Source: Bacteroidota bacterium
GTDB taxonomy: Bacteria > Bacteroidota > Bacteroidia > Bacteroidales > Prolixibacteraceae
Assembly (NCBI GenBank): GCA_030695265.1
Contig: JAUYTA010000801.1
Location: 1-12,669 of the forward strand
Reading direction: 5' to 3'
Length of the DNA stretch: 12,669 bases
A model generated the notes under the pieces. It searched no databases. It saw only the letters and a program-made list of their open reading frames with translations, and was not told the origin of the DNA. Within the stretch, counting starts at the first letter, position 1. Every line of letters begins with the position of its first letter. The translations under genes were made by a program, and so were the position numbers. Below are positions 6,112 to 12,669 of this stretch, piece by piece.

Positions 6112-7185
6112 ATGGAAAAGTTTGTGAAAGTAGGCGAAGCTGCTAAGCTTTTGGGTGTCAGCAGCGAAACATTAAGGCGTTGGGACAAATCGAAGAAATT
6201 CGAGAGTGTGCGCCACCCAATAAACAATTACCGGGTTTATACCGAAAGCAATGTACTGTCGCTTGTAGAAGAGTTGCAGCTCGAATTAAAGTACTACAGC
6301 CCGAATTTATTAACATTGGAAATAGAACCTTTTTTTGAAACCAACTATGGCAAACTATATCAGCACGATGCGATTGAATTTTTAAAAACCTTAGAGAATG
6401 AGTCTGTTGATTTGATTTTTGCTGATCCTCCGTACAATATTAAAAAAGCCGAATGGGATACCTTTTCATCTCAAAAAGAGTATGTTGACTGGAGTATGGT
6501 TTGGATAAAAGAAGCACACCGGGTTTTGAAAAAAACAGGTTCGCTTTATGTTTGTGGTTTCTCTGAAATTCTTGCAGATTTAAAATGGAACGCATCTAGT
6601 TTATTTCAGGGATGTAAATGGTTGGTTTGGTTTTATCGGAACAAAGGAAATTTGGGAAATGATTGGGGACGTTCTCATGAAAGTATTCTACACCTTAGAA
6701 AAAGTAAGGAATTTATCTTCAACATTGACGAAGTGAGAATTCCATACAATGAACATACACTTAAATACCCTGAAAGAGGCCAGGCTGAGACTTCTCAATT
6801 TTCGAATGGTAAAAAGACAAATTATGAATGGACTCCTAATCCTCTGGGAGCTAAGCCTAAAGATGTTTTTGAAATTCCAACTATTTCTAATGGATCTTGG
6901 GAAAGAACCAGTCATCTCACACAAAAACCTGTTGAGTTATTAAGAAAGATAATACTTTCTTCTTCAAATCAGGATAGCTTAATTCTTGATCCTTTTGGTG
7001 GTTCCGGTACTACCTATGCAGTGGCTGAAGCATACAAAAGACGCTGGATAGGAACTGAATTAGAGGATGAATATTGCTCGGTTATAAAAAATAGGCTGTC
7101 AGATAAGAGTCACATTAACAGAATATTAACTTGTAAGGATGAAGATGATTCTCAAAAAAGAAGATCAAAATTAAGAGGAGAGTAA
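6112..7185 (+). CDS. Beta-class N6-adenine (or N4-cytosine) DNA methyltransferase with N-terminal MerR-like HTH
   Basis: A 357-residue DNA methyltransferase, probably the modification enzyme of a type II restriction-modification pair. Residues 3-56 form a MerR/HTH_17-type DNA-binding domain (V-G-E-A-A-K-L-L-G-V-S-S-E-T-L-R-R-W-D followed by R-x-P-x-N-x-Y-R-x-Y). The catalytic motif IV D-P-P-Y is at 105-108, then a target-recognition region (about 150-265), then motif X T-Q-K-P (270-273), motif I D-P-F-G-G-S-G-T-T (293-301) and acidic motif II G-T-E-L-E-D-E-Y (314-321). Motif IV preceding X and I is the beta-class order; D-P-P-Y suggests adenine N6 methylation but does not exclude cytosine N4. 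The recognition site cannot be read from sequence. The ATG at 6112 starts directly before the HTH. The fused HTH suggests autoregulation or a role in target binding. The gene runs tail to tail with the nuclease gene, overlapping it by 15 bases. Confidence 0.92.
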   Translation: MEKFVKVGEAAKLLGVSSETLRRWDKSKKFESVRHPINNYRVYTESNVLSLVEELQLELKYYSPNLLTLEIEPFFETNYGKLYQHDAIEFLKTLENESVDLIFADPPYNIKKAEWDTFSSQKEYVDWSMVWIKEAHRVLKKTGSLYVCGFSEILADLKWNASSLFQGCKWLVWFYRNKGNLGNDWGRSHESILHLRKSKEFIFNIDEVRIPYNEHTLKYPERGQAETSQFSNGKKTNYEWTPNPLGAKPKDVFEIPTISNGSWERTSHLTQKPVELLRKIILSSSNQDSLILDPFGGSGTTYAVAEAYKRRWIGTELEDEYCSVIKNRLSDKSHINRILTCKDEDDSQKRRSKLRGE

Positions 7186-8019
7186 AATCCAAATATCCCT
7201 GGTCACCAATTCTGAAAATGGCTTCATGTAATTGCTGTAAGGCATTTTTAAAGCATTTGGCGGAGGATCAAGATAGTAAATGCCCTCGAGTTCAGTCAAA
7301 AAATTAGAGTAAACCATAAATAATCCCGAAACCAAAGTGAAACTTATGTTGTCGTTCTCCTTCCGTTGAACATCATTTAGGAAAATTCCGATTACTTTTT
7401 GTTCGTGATTAACAAATCGTTCAAGTAAAATCTTGTCAATAAACATTTTACCCATTCTGTCCTTCGAAGTTGTCTTTACCGAAACCACAATTTCATGTTC
7501 GTCAAGATGTTTGCCTGTCGATTTTACTTTTTCAAAAGGTGAAAGAATCAGGTCGTTTTCACATTTATAAGTTTTTTCTCCTTCATCCGTTTTGTATGGA
7601 ATTTGAAGAACCGTCCTTTTATTGGCAATTCCGATTTCTGTAAAAATGACCTTTATTAATTCTTCAAACCGGTTCCCAACATGTTTTCTTGCGCTGTTTG
7701 GATTTGCCAGTAAATCAAATCCGGCTCCGATGGATTGCTGAATTGTATATAAAACACTATCAATTATCTCTTTTTCGTAATCAGCCCAGTCCTCATTTCG
7801 GGTTTTCAATTTTTCAATTATTGTCCGAAAATCATTTATTTTACTTTTGAAGTCTTCCGGGGAATAAATAAAAAGCCTTTGATTAATAGGCCTGACATAT
7901 TTTGTAGTTCCTGCTATTTGCGACGAATGAATGTTGTAACCACTCTTCATCTTGAATTCGCTAAGCACATTGGGCAGATATTCTAAAACCCGAACAGTAA
8001 TATTTTCGAACTCAGCCAA
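7171..8019 (-). CDS. Putative type II restriction endonuclease, PD-(D/E)XK-like; TTG start or frameshifted N-terminus
   Basis: A 282-residue protein in the classic partner position of the methyltransferase. I see a plausible PD-(D/E)XK core: helix with G-N-R-F-E-E-L-I (115-122), E-N-D-L-I-L (154-159) with Asp156, then E-I-V-V-S-V-K-T-T-S-K-D-R (176-188) with Lys182 as the catalytic lysine and Ser180 in place of the usual Asp/Glu. The K-T-[ST]-x-x-[DE]-R stretch also occurs in several type II enzymes. Restriction activity is inferred from this core and the neighbour. The start is a problem. Upstream of the TTG at 8017-8019 the frame reads 10 more codons to a TAA (8050-8052) without any ATG or GTG. 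The first in-frame ATG (7948-7950) would remove 23 residues. An ATG at 8060-8062 in ideal context is one frame off, so the gene may be frameshifted. It ends within the methyltransferase stop region. Confidence 0.75.
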   Translation of the reverse strand: MAEFENITVRVLEYLPNVLSEFKMKSGYNIHSSQIAGTTKYVRPINQRLFIYSPEDFKSKINDFRTIIEKLKTRNEDWADYEKEIIDSVLYTIQQSIGAGFDLLANPNSARKHVGNRFEELIKVIFTEIGIANKRTVLQIPYKTDEGEKTYKCENDLILSPFEKVKSTGKHLDEHEIVVSVKTTSKDRMGKMFIDKILLERFVNHEQKVIGIFLNDVQRKENDNISFTLVSGLFMVYSNFLTELEGIYYLDPPPNALKMPYSNYMKPFSELVTRDIWILLSS

Positions 8020-8062
8020 TGAGTTTTTCTTTTCCTGAAGATCCTGGACTTAGTGAAATCAT
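8012..8062 (-). other. Out-of-frame start segment of the nuclease gene (16-codon ORF, likely frameshift site)
   Basis: On the - strand an ATG at 8062-8060 follows an A11 tract and opens a 16-codon frame ending with TGA at 8014-8012, which overlaps the TTG of the nuclease frame. Deleting one A from the A4 run (8033-8030) or A5 run (8028-8024) would join this ATG to the nuclease frame and give an N-terminus such as M-I-S-L-S-P-G-S-S-G-K-E-N-S-L-A-E-F. I read it as the displaced true start rather than as an independent peptide. Confidence 0.5.
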
Positions 8063-8065
8063 TGA

Positions 8066-8085
8066 TTTTTTTTTTTGCTAAGGTA
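8066..8085 (-). promoter_or_regulatory. A11 tract and candidate -7 element upstream of the nuclease gene
   Basis: On the - strand TACCTTAG (8085-8078, one mismatch to TAnnTTTG) is followed by GC and then eleven A (8076-8066), and three bases later by the ATG at 8062. A-rich sequence before the start is favourable for translation in Bacteroidota; a homopolymer of this length is also prone to slippage. The gap to the recQ stop (8135) holds no terminator that I can see. Confidence 0.35.
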
Positions 8086-8134
8086 AGAATTGTAATGTTA
8101 TATCATAATCAGGCGTTAACTTTCGCAAACTTCA

Positions 8135-10036
8135 TCATTTCCGCCATTCCATCCGGTTATCAACCCGGTAAACCAACTTTTCGTTTTCGAGTAGCCAGCG
8201 AACGATCTTTACCACATTGTCCGCATTTCCTTCAATTTTGGTTAAAAGCTCTTCATAAAAACACGGCTGAACCATCACTTTTTTGATCTGTTCGCTGATG
8301 CTATCAAATTCATACTTGCTCACATTCAATTCGTTCCTTGCCATGCAAACATCGCATTTGCCGCATCTGACCGACTCCGTTTCGCCAAAATACTGAAGCA
8401 ATAACTGGCTTCGGCATTTGTGTCCCGACGAGGCATAATGAATCATGGCTTCAATCCGGTTCAGGTAATCGCGTTTGCGGTCTTCGTAGTTTTCCTTGCT
8501 TATTCTTATGCGTTCAGGATCAATTCGTTCCTTGGCAAAAATGATGAATGGCGTTTTTTTCTGCGGAATGTAATCTATAACTTTTTGGGTTCTCAGTCGG
8601 GTTAAAAACTGATAAACCAATTCAGGAGAAATATTGGCTCTTTTGGCAAGCAATTGTTCATCAATGGAAACATAATTGGTAAACAAACCGGTGTACGAAC
8701 GCAAAAGCAGTTTTACAAAACCATCGAAATCGGAGTTGGCCACCTGAAATTTGTACAAATCGTCGCGGTTAACCTGAAAATAAACTTTCGACGGATTGTC
8801 AAGTTCATCGGTCAATTCGAGATAGCCTTCGCGCTGCAATATTTTCAGGCTGTTATAAACTTCGGTAATCTGAAGCGAAAATTTGGACGCGAACATTCCC
8901 ATGCTGAATTCAAAAATCTGATCTTTTCCGAAGCCAACTGCCACCTGGAAAAAATTACAGATTGCTTCATAAATGCGCCTGATTACATCTGGTTCAGGAA
9001 ATGATTTGGCTACATTTTTCTGCAATTTCAGCTTGTCGCTGTTATTGAAAAGTAGCACCGAATAGGCCGTTTTACCATCGCGTCCGCCTCTTCCTGCCTC
9101 CTGAAAATAGGCTTCAACCGAATCGGGCGATTCCAGATGAATCACAAACCGCACATCAGTCTTGTCGATTCCCATCCCGAAAGCATTGGTCGAAACAATG
9201 ACCCGACACCGTCCGCTTTTCCAGTTTTCCTGTTTGGCTGACCTGATTTTGGAAGGCAATCCGGCATGGTAATAATCTGCTGAAATTTTATTTTTTATGA
9301 AAAGCTCGCTGATTTCGCGGGTTTGTTTACGGCTTCTGACATACACGATTCCGGTTCCTTTGGCTTTTTGAACCGCCTTCAAAAGGTAATTCACTTTGTC
9401 TTCTTCGTTTCTGACAAGGTAAATCAGGTTACTTCGGTAATAACTTGTGCGGAGTACATTTTTTGTCCTGAATTTTAATTGCTCCTGAATATCGTCGATC
9501 ACCCGGGCGGTTGCAGTTGCTGTAACTGCCAAAACCGGAACGTCGGGCAACAAGTCACGAAGTTCGGCAATTTTTATGTACGATGGCCTGAAATCGTAAC
9601 CCCATTGTGAAATGCAATGCGCTTCGTCAACGGCAATCAGGTTCACATCCAGTTGATTGAGGCGTTCGCGAAAGCGTTCGGTTGAAATTCGTTCAGGAGA
9701 AAGGTACAAAAACTTGTAGTTTCCCCACGCTGCATGGTCCATTGCAATTTTTATTTCCTGTGCGCTCATTCCTGAATAAATGGCCAAAGCTTTGATTCCA
9801 CGCTCGTTCAAATTTTCAACCTGATCTTTCATCAGGGCAATCAACGGAGTAATAACCAGACAGATACCCGGTTTTGAAAGCGAATATACCTGGTAAGTCA
9901 CCGATTTTCCGCCACCGGTTGGCATCAGTCCGAGGGTATCCTTGCCGCTTGCTACCGACTCGATGATCTCCTCCTGCAAAGGCCGAAAAGTTGAGTAGCC
10001 CCAGTATTTGGTCAGTATTTGTGTGAATTCGCTCAA
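8135..10036 (-). CDS. recQ: RecQ-family ATP-dependent DNA helicase, TTG start, no HRDC domain
   Basis: A 633-residue superfamily 2 helicase that unwinds DNA 3' to 5' in recombinational repair. Motifs in order: motif 0 G-Y-x-x-F-R-P-L-Q (13-21), Walker A P-T-G-G-G-K-S (39-45), D-E-A-H (137-140) followed by the aromatic-rich C-I-S-Q-W-G-Y-D-F-R-P loop, T-A-T-A-T (172-176), and motif VI with Q-E-A-G-R-G-G-R-D (312-320). The RecQ-Ct zinc module is present with Cys541, Cys558, Cys561 and Cys564, preceded by winged-helix-like sequence. The C-terminus lacks the HRDC domain of E. coli RecQ, as in many short RecQ-like helicases. The start is a TTG (10034-10036): it gives the usual 10-12 residues before motif 0; no in-frame ATG or GTG exists between it and the TAA at 10064-10066, and the next internal Met is beyond motif 0. 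It is divergent from guaB. Confidence 0.93.
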   Translation of the reverse strand: MSEFTQILTKYWGYSTFRPLQEEIIESVASGKDTLGLMPTGGGKSVTYQVYSLSKPGICLVITPLIALMKDQVENLNERGIKALAIYSGMSAQEIKIAMDHAAWGNYKFLYLSPERISTERFRERLNQLDVNLIAVDEAHCISQWGYDFRPSYIKIAELRDLLPDVPVLAVTATATARVIDDIQEQLKFRTKNVLRTSYYRSNLIYLVRNEEDKVNYLLKAVQKAKGTGIVYVRSRKQTREISELFIKNKISADYYHAGLPSKIRSAKQENWKSGRCRVIVSTNAFGMGIDKTDVRFVIHLESPDSVEAYFQEAGRGGRDGKTAYSVLLFNNSDKLKLQKNVAKSFPEPDVIRRIYEAICNFFQVAVGFGKDQIFEFSMGMFASKFSLQITEVYNSLKILQREGYLELTDELDNPSKVYFQVNRDDLYKFQVANSDFDGFVKLLLRSYTGLFTNYVSIDEQLLAKRANISPELVYQFLTRLRTQKVIDYIPQKKTPFIIFAKERIDPERIRISKENYEDRKRDYLNRIEAMIHYASSGHKCRSQLLLQYFGETESVRCGKCDVCMARNELNVSKYEFDSISEQIKKVMVQPCFYEELLTKIEGNADNVVKIVRWLLENEKLVYRVDNRMEWRK

Positions 10037-10090
10037 AGGTTGGTTAACAATTATTAATGAACATTAAAGTTTATAGGGATGAAGCCACTA

Positions 10091-10121
10091 AAAAAATCAG
10101 GACATTTGTACCTGATTTTTT
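10091..10121. repeat. 11-bp-arm palindrome upstream of guaB
   Basis: AAAAAATCAGG (10091-10101) and CCTGATTTTTT (10111-10121) are perfect inverted arms around the 9-base loop ACATTTGTA. It looks like a terminator, but lies between divergent genes with nothing upstream to terminate on +. It holds a TTTG (10105-10108) and directly precedes the candidate guaB -7 element, so operator or leader attenuator are alternatives. Confidence 0.5.
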
Positions 10122-10123
10122 CG

Positions 10124-10131
10124 TAGTTTTG
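10124..10131 (+). promoter_or_regulatory. Candidate -7 promoter element of guaB
   Basis: TAGTTTTG exactly matches TAnnTTTG, 31 bases before the guaB ATG. The nearest upstream TTTG (10105-10108) is 15 bases away, slightly shorter than the usual spacing. Confidence 0.5.
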
Positions 10132-10162
10132 CTTTTCAACCAGAATCTAAAAATACACATAA

Positions 10163-11644
10163 ATGTCGTTTTTTGCCGATAAAATTGTATCCGAAGGTTT
10201 AACTTTTGATGATGTGTTGTTAATACCCTCTTATTCAGAAGTTTTACCGCGCGAGGTTGATTTATCTTCGTGGTTCACCCGTAATATCAGGTTGAATACA
10301 CCTGTTGTTACTGCTGCCATGGATACGGTAACCGACTCGTTGATGGCCATTGCCATTGCGCGCGAAGGTGGTATTGGTGTGATTCACAAAAATATGAGCA
10401 TTGCCCAGCAGGCCAAACAGGTTACCAGTGTAAAACGTGCAGAAAACGGAATGATTTATGATCCGGTTACCATCTCGAAAGAGAAAACTGTGCGTGATGC
10501 AATCGGGCTGATGAAAACTTTTAAAATTGGAGGAATTCCGGTCATCGACGAACAGGGATGTTTGGTGGGAATTGTTACCAACCGCGACCTTCGGTTCGAA
10601 TACGACATGAACAAACTGGTTTCGGAGGTGATGACCAAAGACAATCTGGTAACGACCAATGTTTCCACTTCGCTCGAAATGGCCTCAGAAATACTTCAGA
10701 AATATAAAATCGAAAAGTTGCCGGTGGTTGATAAAAACAACAAGTTGATTGCATTGGTAACTTATAAAGATATCACCAAAGCAAAAGATAAACCACTGGC
10801 TTCCAAAGATCAAAAGGGACGGCTGAGGGTTGCCGCTGCTGTTGGAATTGCCGGCGACACGATGGATCGCGTTGACGAACTGGTAAAAGCCCAGGTTGAT
10901 GCCATTGTAATCGACACTGCCCACGGCCATTCGATGTATGTTCTGGAAATGCTCAAAAAGGCAAAAAATAAATATCCTGAAATTGATTTTGTTGCCGGAA
11001 ACATAGCAACTGCCGAAGCCGCCACTGATCTGGTCCTGGCCGGTGCCGATGCAGTTAAAGTTGGAATAGGCCCAGGTTCTATCTGCACAACACGGGTAAT
11101 TGCCGGAGTTGGAATTCCGCAACTTTCGGCCATTTACAATGTGAGCAAAGCCATCAAAAAAACCGGAGTTCCGGTAATTGCCGATGGTGGAATCCGGTAT
11201 TCAGGCGATATTGTAAAAGCCATAGCAGCCGGTGCCCATTCAATAATGGCGGGTTCGCTGTTTGCGGGCGTTGATGAATCTCCAGGCGACGCCATTATTT
11301 TCCAGGGACGAAAATTTAAAACATACAGGGGAATGGGTTCGGTTGAAGCGATGCAGACAGGTTCAAAAGACCGCTATTTTCAGGATATGGAAGATGACAT
11401 TAAAAAACTGGTTCCCGAAGGAATTGTTGCCAGAGTTCCATACAAAGGTTCGCTTTACGAAGTGCTCCATCAGCTCACAGGCGGAATTCGCTCGGGAATG
11501 GGCTATTGCGGCGCCAAAAATATAGAAATGCTTCAACATGCTAAATTTACCCGGATCACCAATTCAGGAATTCAGGAAAGTCACCCCCACGATGTAAGTA
11601 TTACCAGTGAATCACCCAATTACAGTTCGCGCGAATGGCAATAA
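10163..11644 (+). CDS. guaB: Inosine-5'-monophosphate dehydrogenase
   Basis: A 493-residue protein of normal IMPDH length, which oxidises IMP to XMP with NAD, the committed step of GMP synthesis in the cytoplasm. The N-terminus [10 protein letters not shown] (13-22) and T-A-A-M-D-T-V-T (50-57) are typical. Two CBS domains (about 97-147 and 157-207) interrupt the TIM barrel, as in most IMPDHs, and bind adenine or guanine nucleotides for allosteric control. The catalytic loop G-P-G-S-I-C-T-T-R (303-311) has the nucleophile Cys308. D-G-G-I-R (341-345), Y-R-G-M-G-S (388-393) and the flap [11 protein letters not shown] (419-429), with the general-base Arg424, are intact. The ATG at 10163 precedes M-S-F-F-A-D-K, which is usual for Bacteroidota. 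Expression probably starts at the candidate promoter just upstream. A peptidyl-prolyl isomerase gene follows 80 bases later on the same strand. Confidence 0.97.
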   Translation: MSFFADKIVSEGLTFDDVLLIPSYSEVLPREVDLSSWFTRNIRLNTPVVTAAMDTVTDSLMAIAIAREGGIGVIHKNMSIAQQAKQVTSVKRAENGMIYDPVTISKEKTVRDAIGLMKTFKIGGIPVIDEQGCLVGIVTNRDLRFEYDMNKLVSEVMTKDNLVTTNVSTSLEMASEILQKYKIEKLPVVDKNNKLIALVTYKDITKAKDKPLASKDQKGRLRVAAAVGIAGDTMDRVDELVKAQVDAIVIDTAHGHSMYVLEMLKKAKNKYPEIDFVAGNIATAEAATDLVLAGADAVKVGIGPGSICTTRVIAGVGIPQLSAIYNVSKAIKKTGVPVIADGGIRYSGDIVKAIAAGAHSIMAGSLFAGVDESPGDAIIFQGRKFKTYRGMGSVEAMQTGSKDRYFQDMEDDIKKLVPEGIVARVPYKGSLYEVLHQLTGGIRSGMGYCGAKNIEMLQHAKFTRITNSGIQESHPHDVSITSESPNYSSREWQ

Positions 11645-11700
11645 TTAAGCGCTGTTTCTCAGCTGTAATAAATAACCTCATTTGCCAATAATTTAGCAAC

Positions 11701-11708
11701 TACTTTTC
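11701..11708 (+). promoter_or_regulatory. Weak candidate -7 element before the PpiC gene
   Basis: TACTTTTC differs by one base from TAnnTTTG, with TTTG at 11681-11684, 16 bases upstream. It lies in the 80-base gap between guaB and the isomerase gene. No convincing terminator for guaB is seen there, so read-through from guaB is equally possible. Confidence 0.25.
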
Positions 11709-11724
11709 AAGTAATTTTAAAACC

Positions 11725-12669
11725 ATGATCAGATTTTTTTACTTCGCAGTTCTTACTTTATTTACCATCACACTTTCGGCACAGAAAAAAGATCAAACCG
11801 TGATGACCATCGGTAAACTTCCTGTTTCAAAAGAAGAGTTTACTTTGAATTACCAGAAAAACAACACCAATATTCTGGACGAAAAGGACAAAAAAACACC
11901 TGCCGAATACCTTGATTTGTATGTAAATTTCAAACTTAAAGTACTTGAAGCTCAAAGTCTTGGTTATGATACCGTTCAATCGTTCATCGATGAATTAAAA
12001 GGATATCGCAAAGAGCTGGCGCGGCCTTATCTTACCGATGTTTTGTTCAACGAGGAAATGGTGCAAACAGCCTATCAAAGAACGAAATACGAACGCAAAG
12101 CAAGTCATCTGCTTGTTATGGTTGCTCCTGAAGCTTCGCCTGCAGATACACTTGCAGCCTGGAACAAAATTAATGACCTGCGAAAACAAATCATTGCCGG
12201 TGCCGATTTTAACGAAATTGCATTTCAATTTTCTGAAGATCCTTCAGCAAAAGAAAATAAGGGACTTCTGGGTTATTTCAGCGCTTTTCAAATGGTTTTT
12301 CCTTTTGAAGATGCGACTTACCGAACACCGGTCGGGCAGGTTTCTGAAATTATCAGGACTCGTTTTGGGTATCACATTCTTAAAGTTCACGATGAGCGTC
12401 TGACTCCCGGAGAAATAAAAGTTGCCCATATCATGAAAATGTTTCCGCAGCAAGCTTCCGAAGAAACCATTGCCAGCCTGAAACTATCGGCTGATAGCAT
12501 TTTATCGAAAGTTACATCAGGTGCCGATTTTGCTGAACTGGCCAAAACTTATTCCGACGACAAACAGTCGGCAGTTGAAGGTGGCGTAATGCCCTTTTTT
12601 ACGCCAACAAACATGGTTCCGGCGTTTGCCGAAGCTGCATTTTTCCTGAAAAACGATGGAAATATTTCT
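11725..12669 (+). CDS. SurA/PpiC-type periplasmic peptidyl-prolyl isomerase (partial, 3' end outside window)
   Basis: The frame from the ATG at 11725 is open for 315 codons to the window edge, so the gene is truncated only by the window. The N-terminus is a signal peptide (Arg3, hydrophobic 4-17, likely cleavage after L-S-A before Gln20). The mature protein begins with an N-terminal helical segment (T-I-G-K-L-P-V-S-K-E-E-F, then E-Y-L-D-L-Y-V-N-F-K-L-K-V-L-E-A-x-x-L-G-Y-D, 61-82), followed by a parvulin domain (about 123-224: A-S-H-L-L-V, A-D-F-N-E-I-A, S-E-D-P-S-A, G-L-L-G-Y-F, F-G-Y-H-I-L-K-V) and the start of a second parvulin domain (231 onward: V-A-H-I-M-K-M, A-D-F-A-E-L-A-K-x-Y-S-D-D, G-G-V-M-P-F-F). 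This is the SurA-like plan for chaperones that fold outer-membrane proteins. Whether it is the main SurA cannot be told. It may be cotranscribed with guaB. Confidence 0.92.
   Translation, partial: MIRFFYFAVLTLFTITLSAQKKDQTVMTIGKLPVSKEEFTLNYQKNNTNILDEKDKKTPAEYLDLYVNFKLKVLEAQSLGYDTVQSFIDELKGYRKELARPYLTDVLFNEEMVQTAYQRTKYERKASHLLVMVAPEASPADTLAAWNKINDLRKQIIAGADFNEIAFQFSEDPSAKENKGLLGYFSAFQMVFPFEDATYRTPVGQVSEIIRTRFGYHILKVHDERLTPGEIKVAHIMKMFPQQASEETIASLKLSADSILSKVTSGADFAELAKTYSDDKQSAVEGGVMPFFTPTNMVPAFAEAAFFLKNDGNIS

Noticed and set aside
8012..8062. Independent 16-residue regulatory peptide upstream of the nuclease
   Set aside because: The codons continue naturally into the nuclease frame after one base is removed, so a displaced start is the simpler explanation; programmed +1 shifting was considered but no supporting slippery signal is visible.
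6027..8080. TTTGCTA at 6027-6033 and 8074-8080 as direct repeats bordering the restriction module
   Set aside because: Seven bases in AT-rich sequence are expected by chance, and no longer match or element end surrounds them.
10685..11133. Two long - strand open frames inside guaB
   Set aside because: Both are shadows of a perfectly conserved IMPDH gene and show no domain pattern.
12038..12403. Open frame on + at the right end
   Set aside because: The isomerase frame starting at 11725 stays open through the whole region and shows signal peptide and parvulin motifs, so this other-frame stretch is a shadow.

Overview
The window looks like a chromosomal segment of a Bacteroidota bacterium, probably class Bacteroidia. 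The evidence is Bacteroidota-type gene content (a DUF5063 protein, a secreted DUF1573 protein, a short DUF721 protein beside recF, a RecQ without HRDC domain), the near absence of Shine-Dalgarno sequences before starts, and repeated exact matches to the Bacteroidota -7 promoter element TAnnTTTG in the gaps between divergent genes. I cannot name the genus. No rRNA, tRNA, CRISPR array or insertion sequence is visible. No gap between genes is longer than about 190 bases, so there is no large unexplained non-coding stretch.

Layout. 1-205 (+): C-terminal end of a small Spy/CpxP-like protein, facing ribH across a shared hairpin terminator. 255-1518 (-): ribH (lumazine synthase) and, upstream of it, a membrane-anchored TPR protein, with a terminator-like hairpin between them. 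1705-3102 (+): recF and a DUF721/DciA-like gene, 6 bases apart. 3193-3588 (+): secreted DUF1573 protein. 3607-6007 (-): a tight three-gene operon reading DUF5063, RNase D-like exonuclease, RlmI-like rRNA methyltransferase. 6112-8062: a two-gene restriction-modification module, with a methyltransferase on + and a nuclease on - meeting tail to tail with a 15-base overlap. 8135-10036 (-): recQ with a TTG start. 10163-11644 (+): guaB. 11725 to the end (+): a SurA/PpiC-type peptidyl-prolyl isomerase that runs off the window.

Most of the window is housekeeping: riboflavin and GMP synthesis, DNA repair (recF, recQ), rRNA methylation, envelope protein folding. The accessory part is the restriction-modification module between the DUF5063 operon and recQ. 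Three things make it worth attention. First, the beta-class N6-adenine methyltransferase carries an N-terminal MerR-like helix-turn-helix, so it may be its own transcription regulator; a perfect palindrome, AACCTT-GTGT-AAGGTT, lies where transcription of its own gene should start. Second, the partner nuclease has no in-frame ATG at its natural N-terminus; the ATG in the best context (8060-8062, just after an A11 tract) is one frame off, and removing one A from a short A-run would join it to the nuclease frame. The nuclease is therefore frameshifted (mutation, phase variation or sequencing error) or starts at TTG. Third, the module appears more AT-rich than its neighbours, fitting acquisition by transfer.

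Other regulatory signals: a perfect 8-bp-arm palindrome with a third repeat copy before the DUF1573 gene, an 11-bp-arm palindrome before guaB, and a hairpin overlapping the last codons of the rlmI-like gene.
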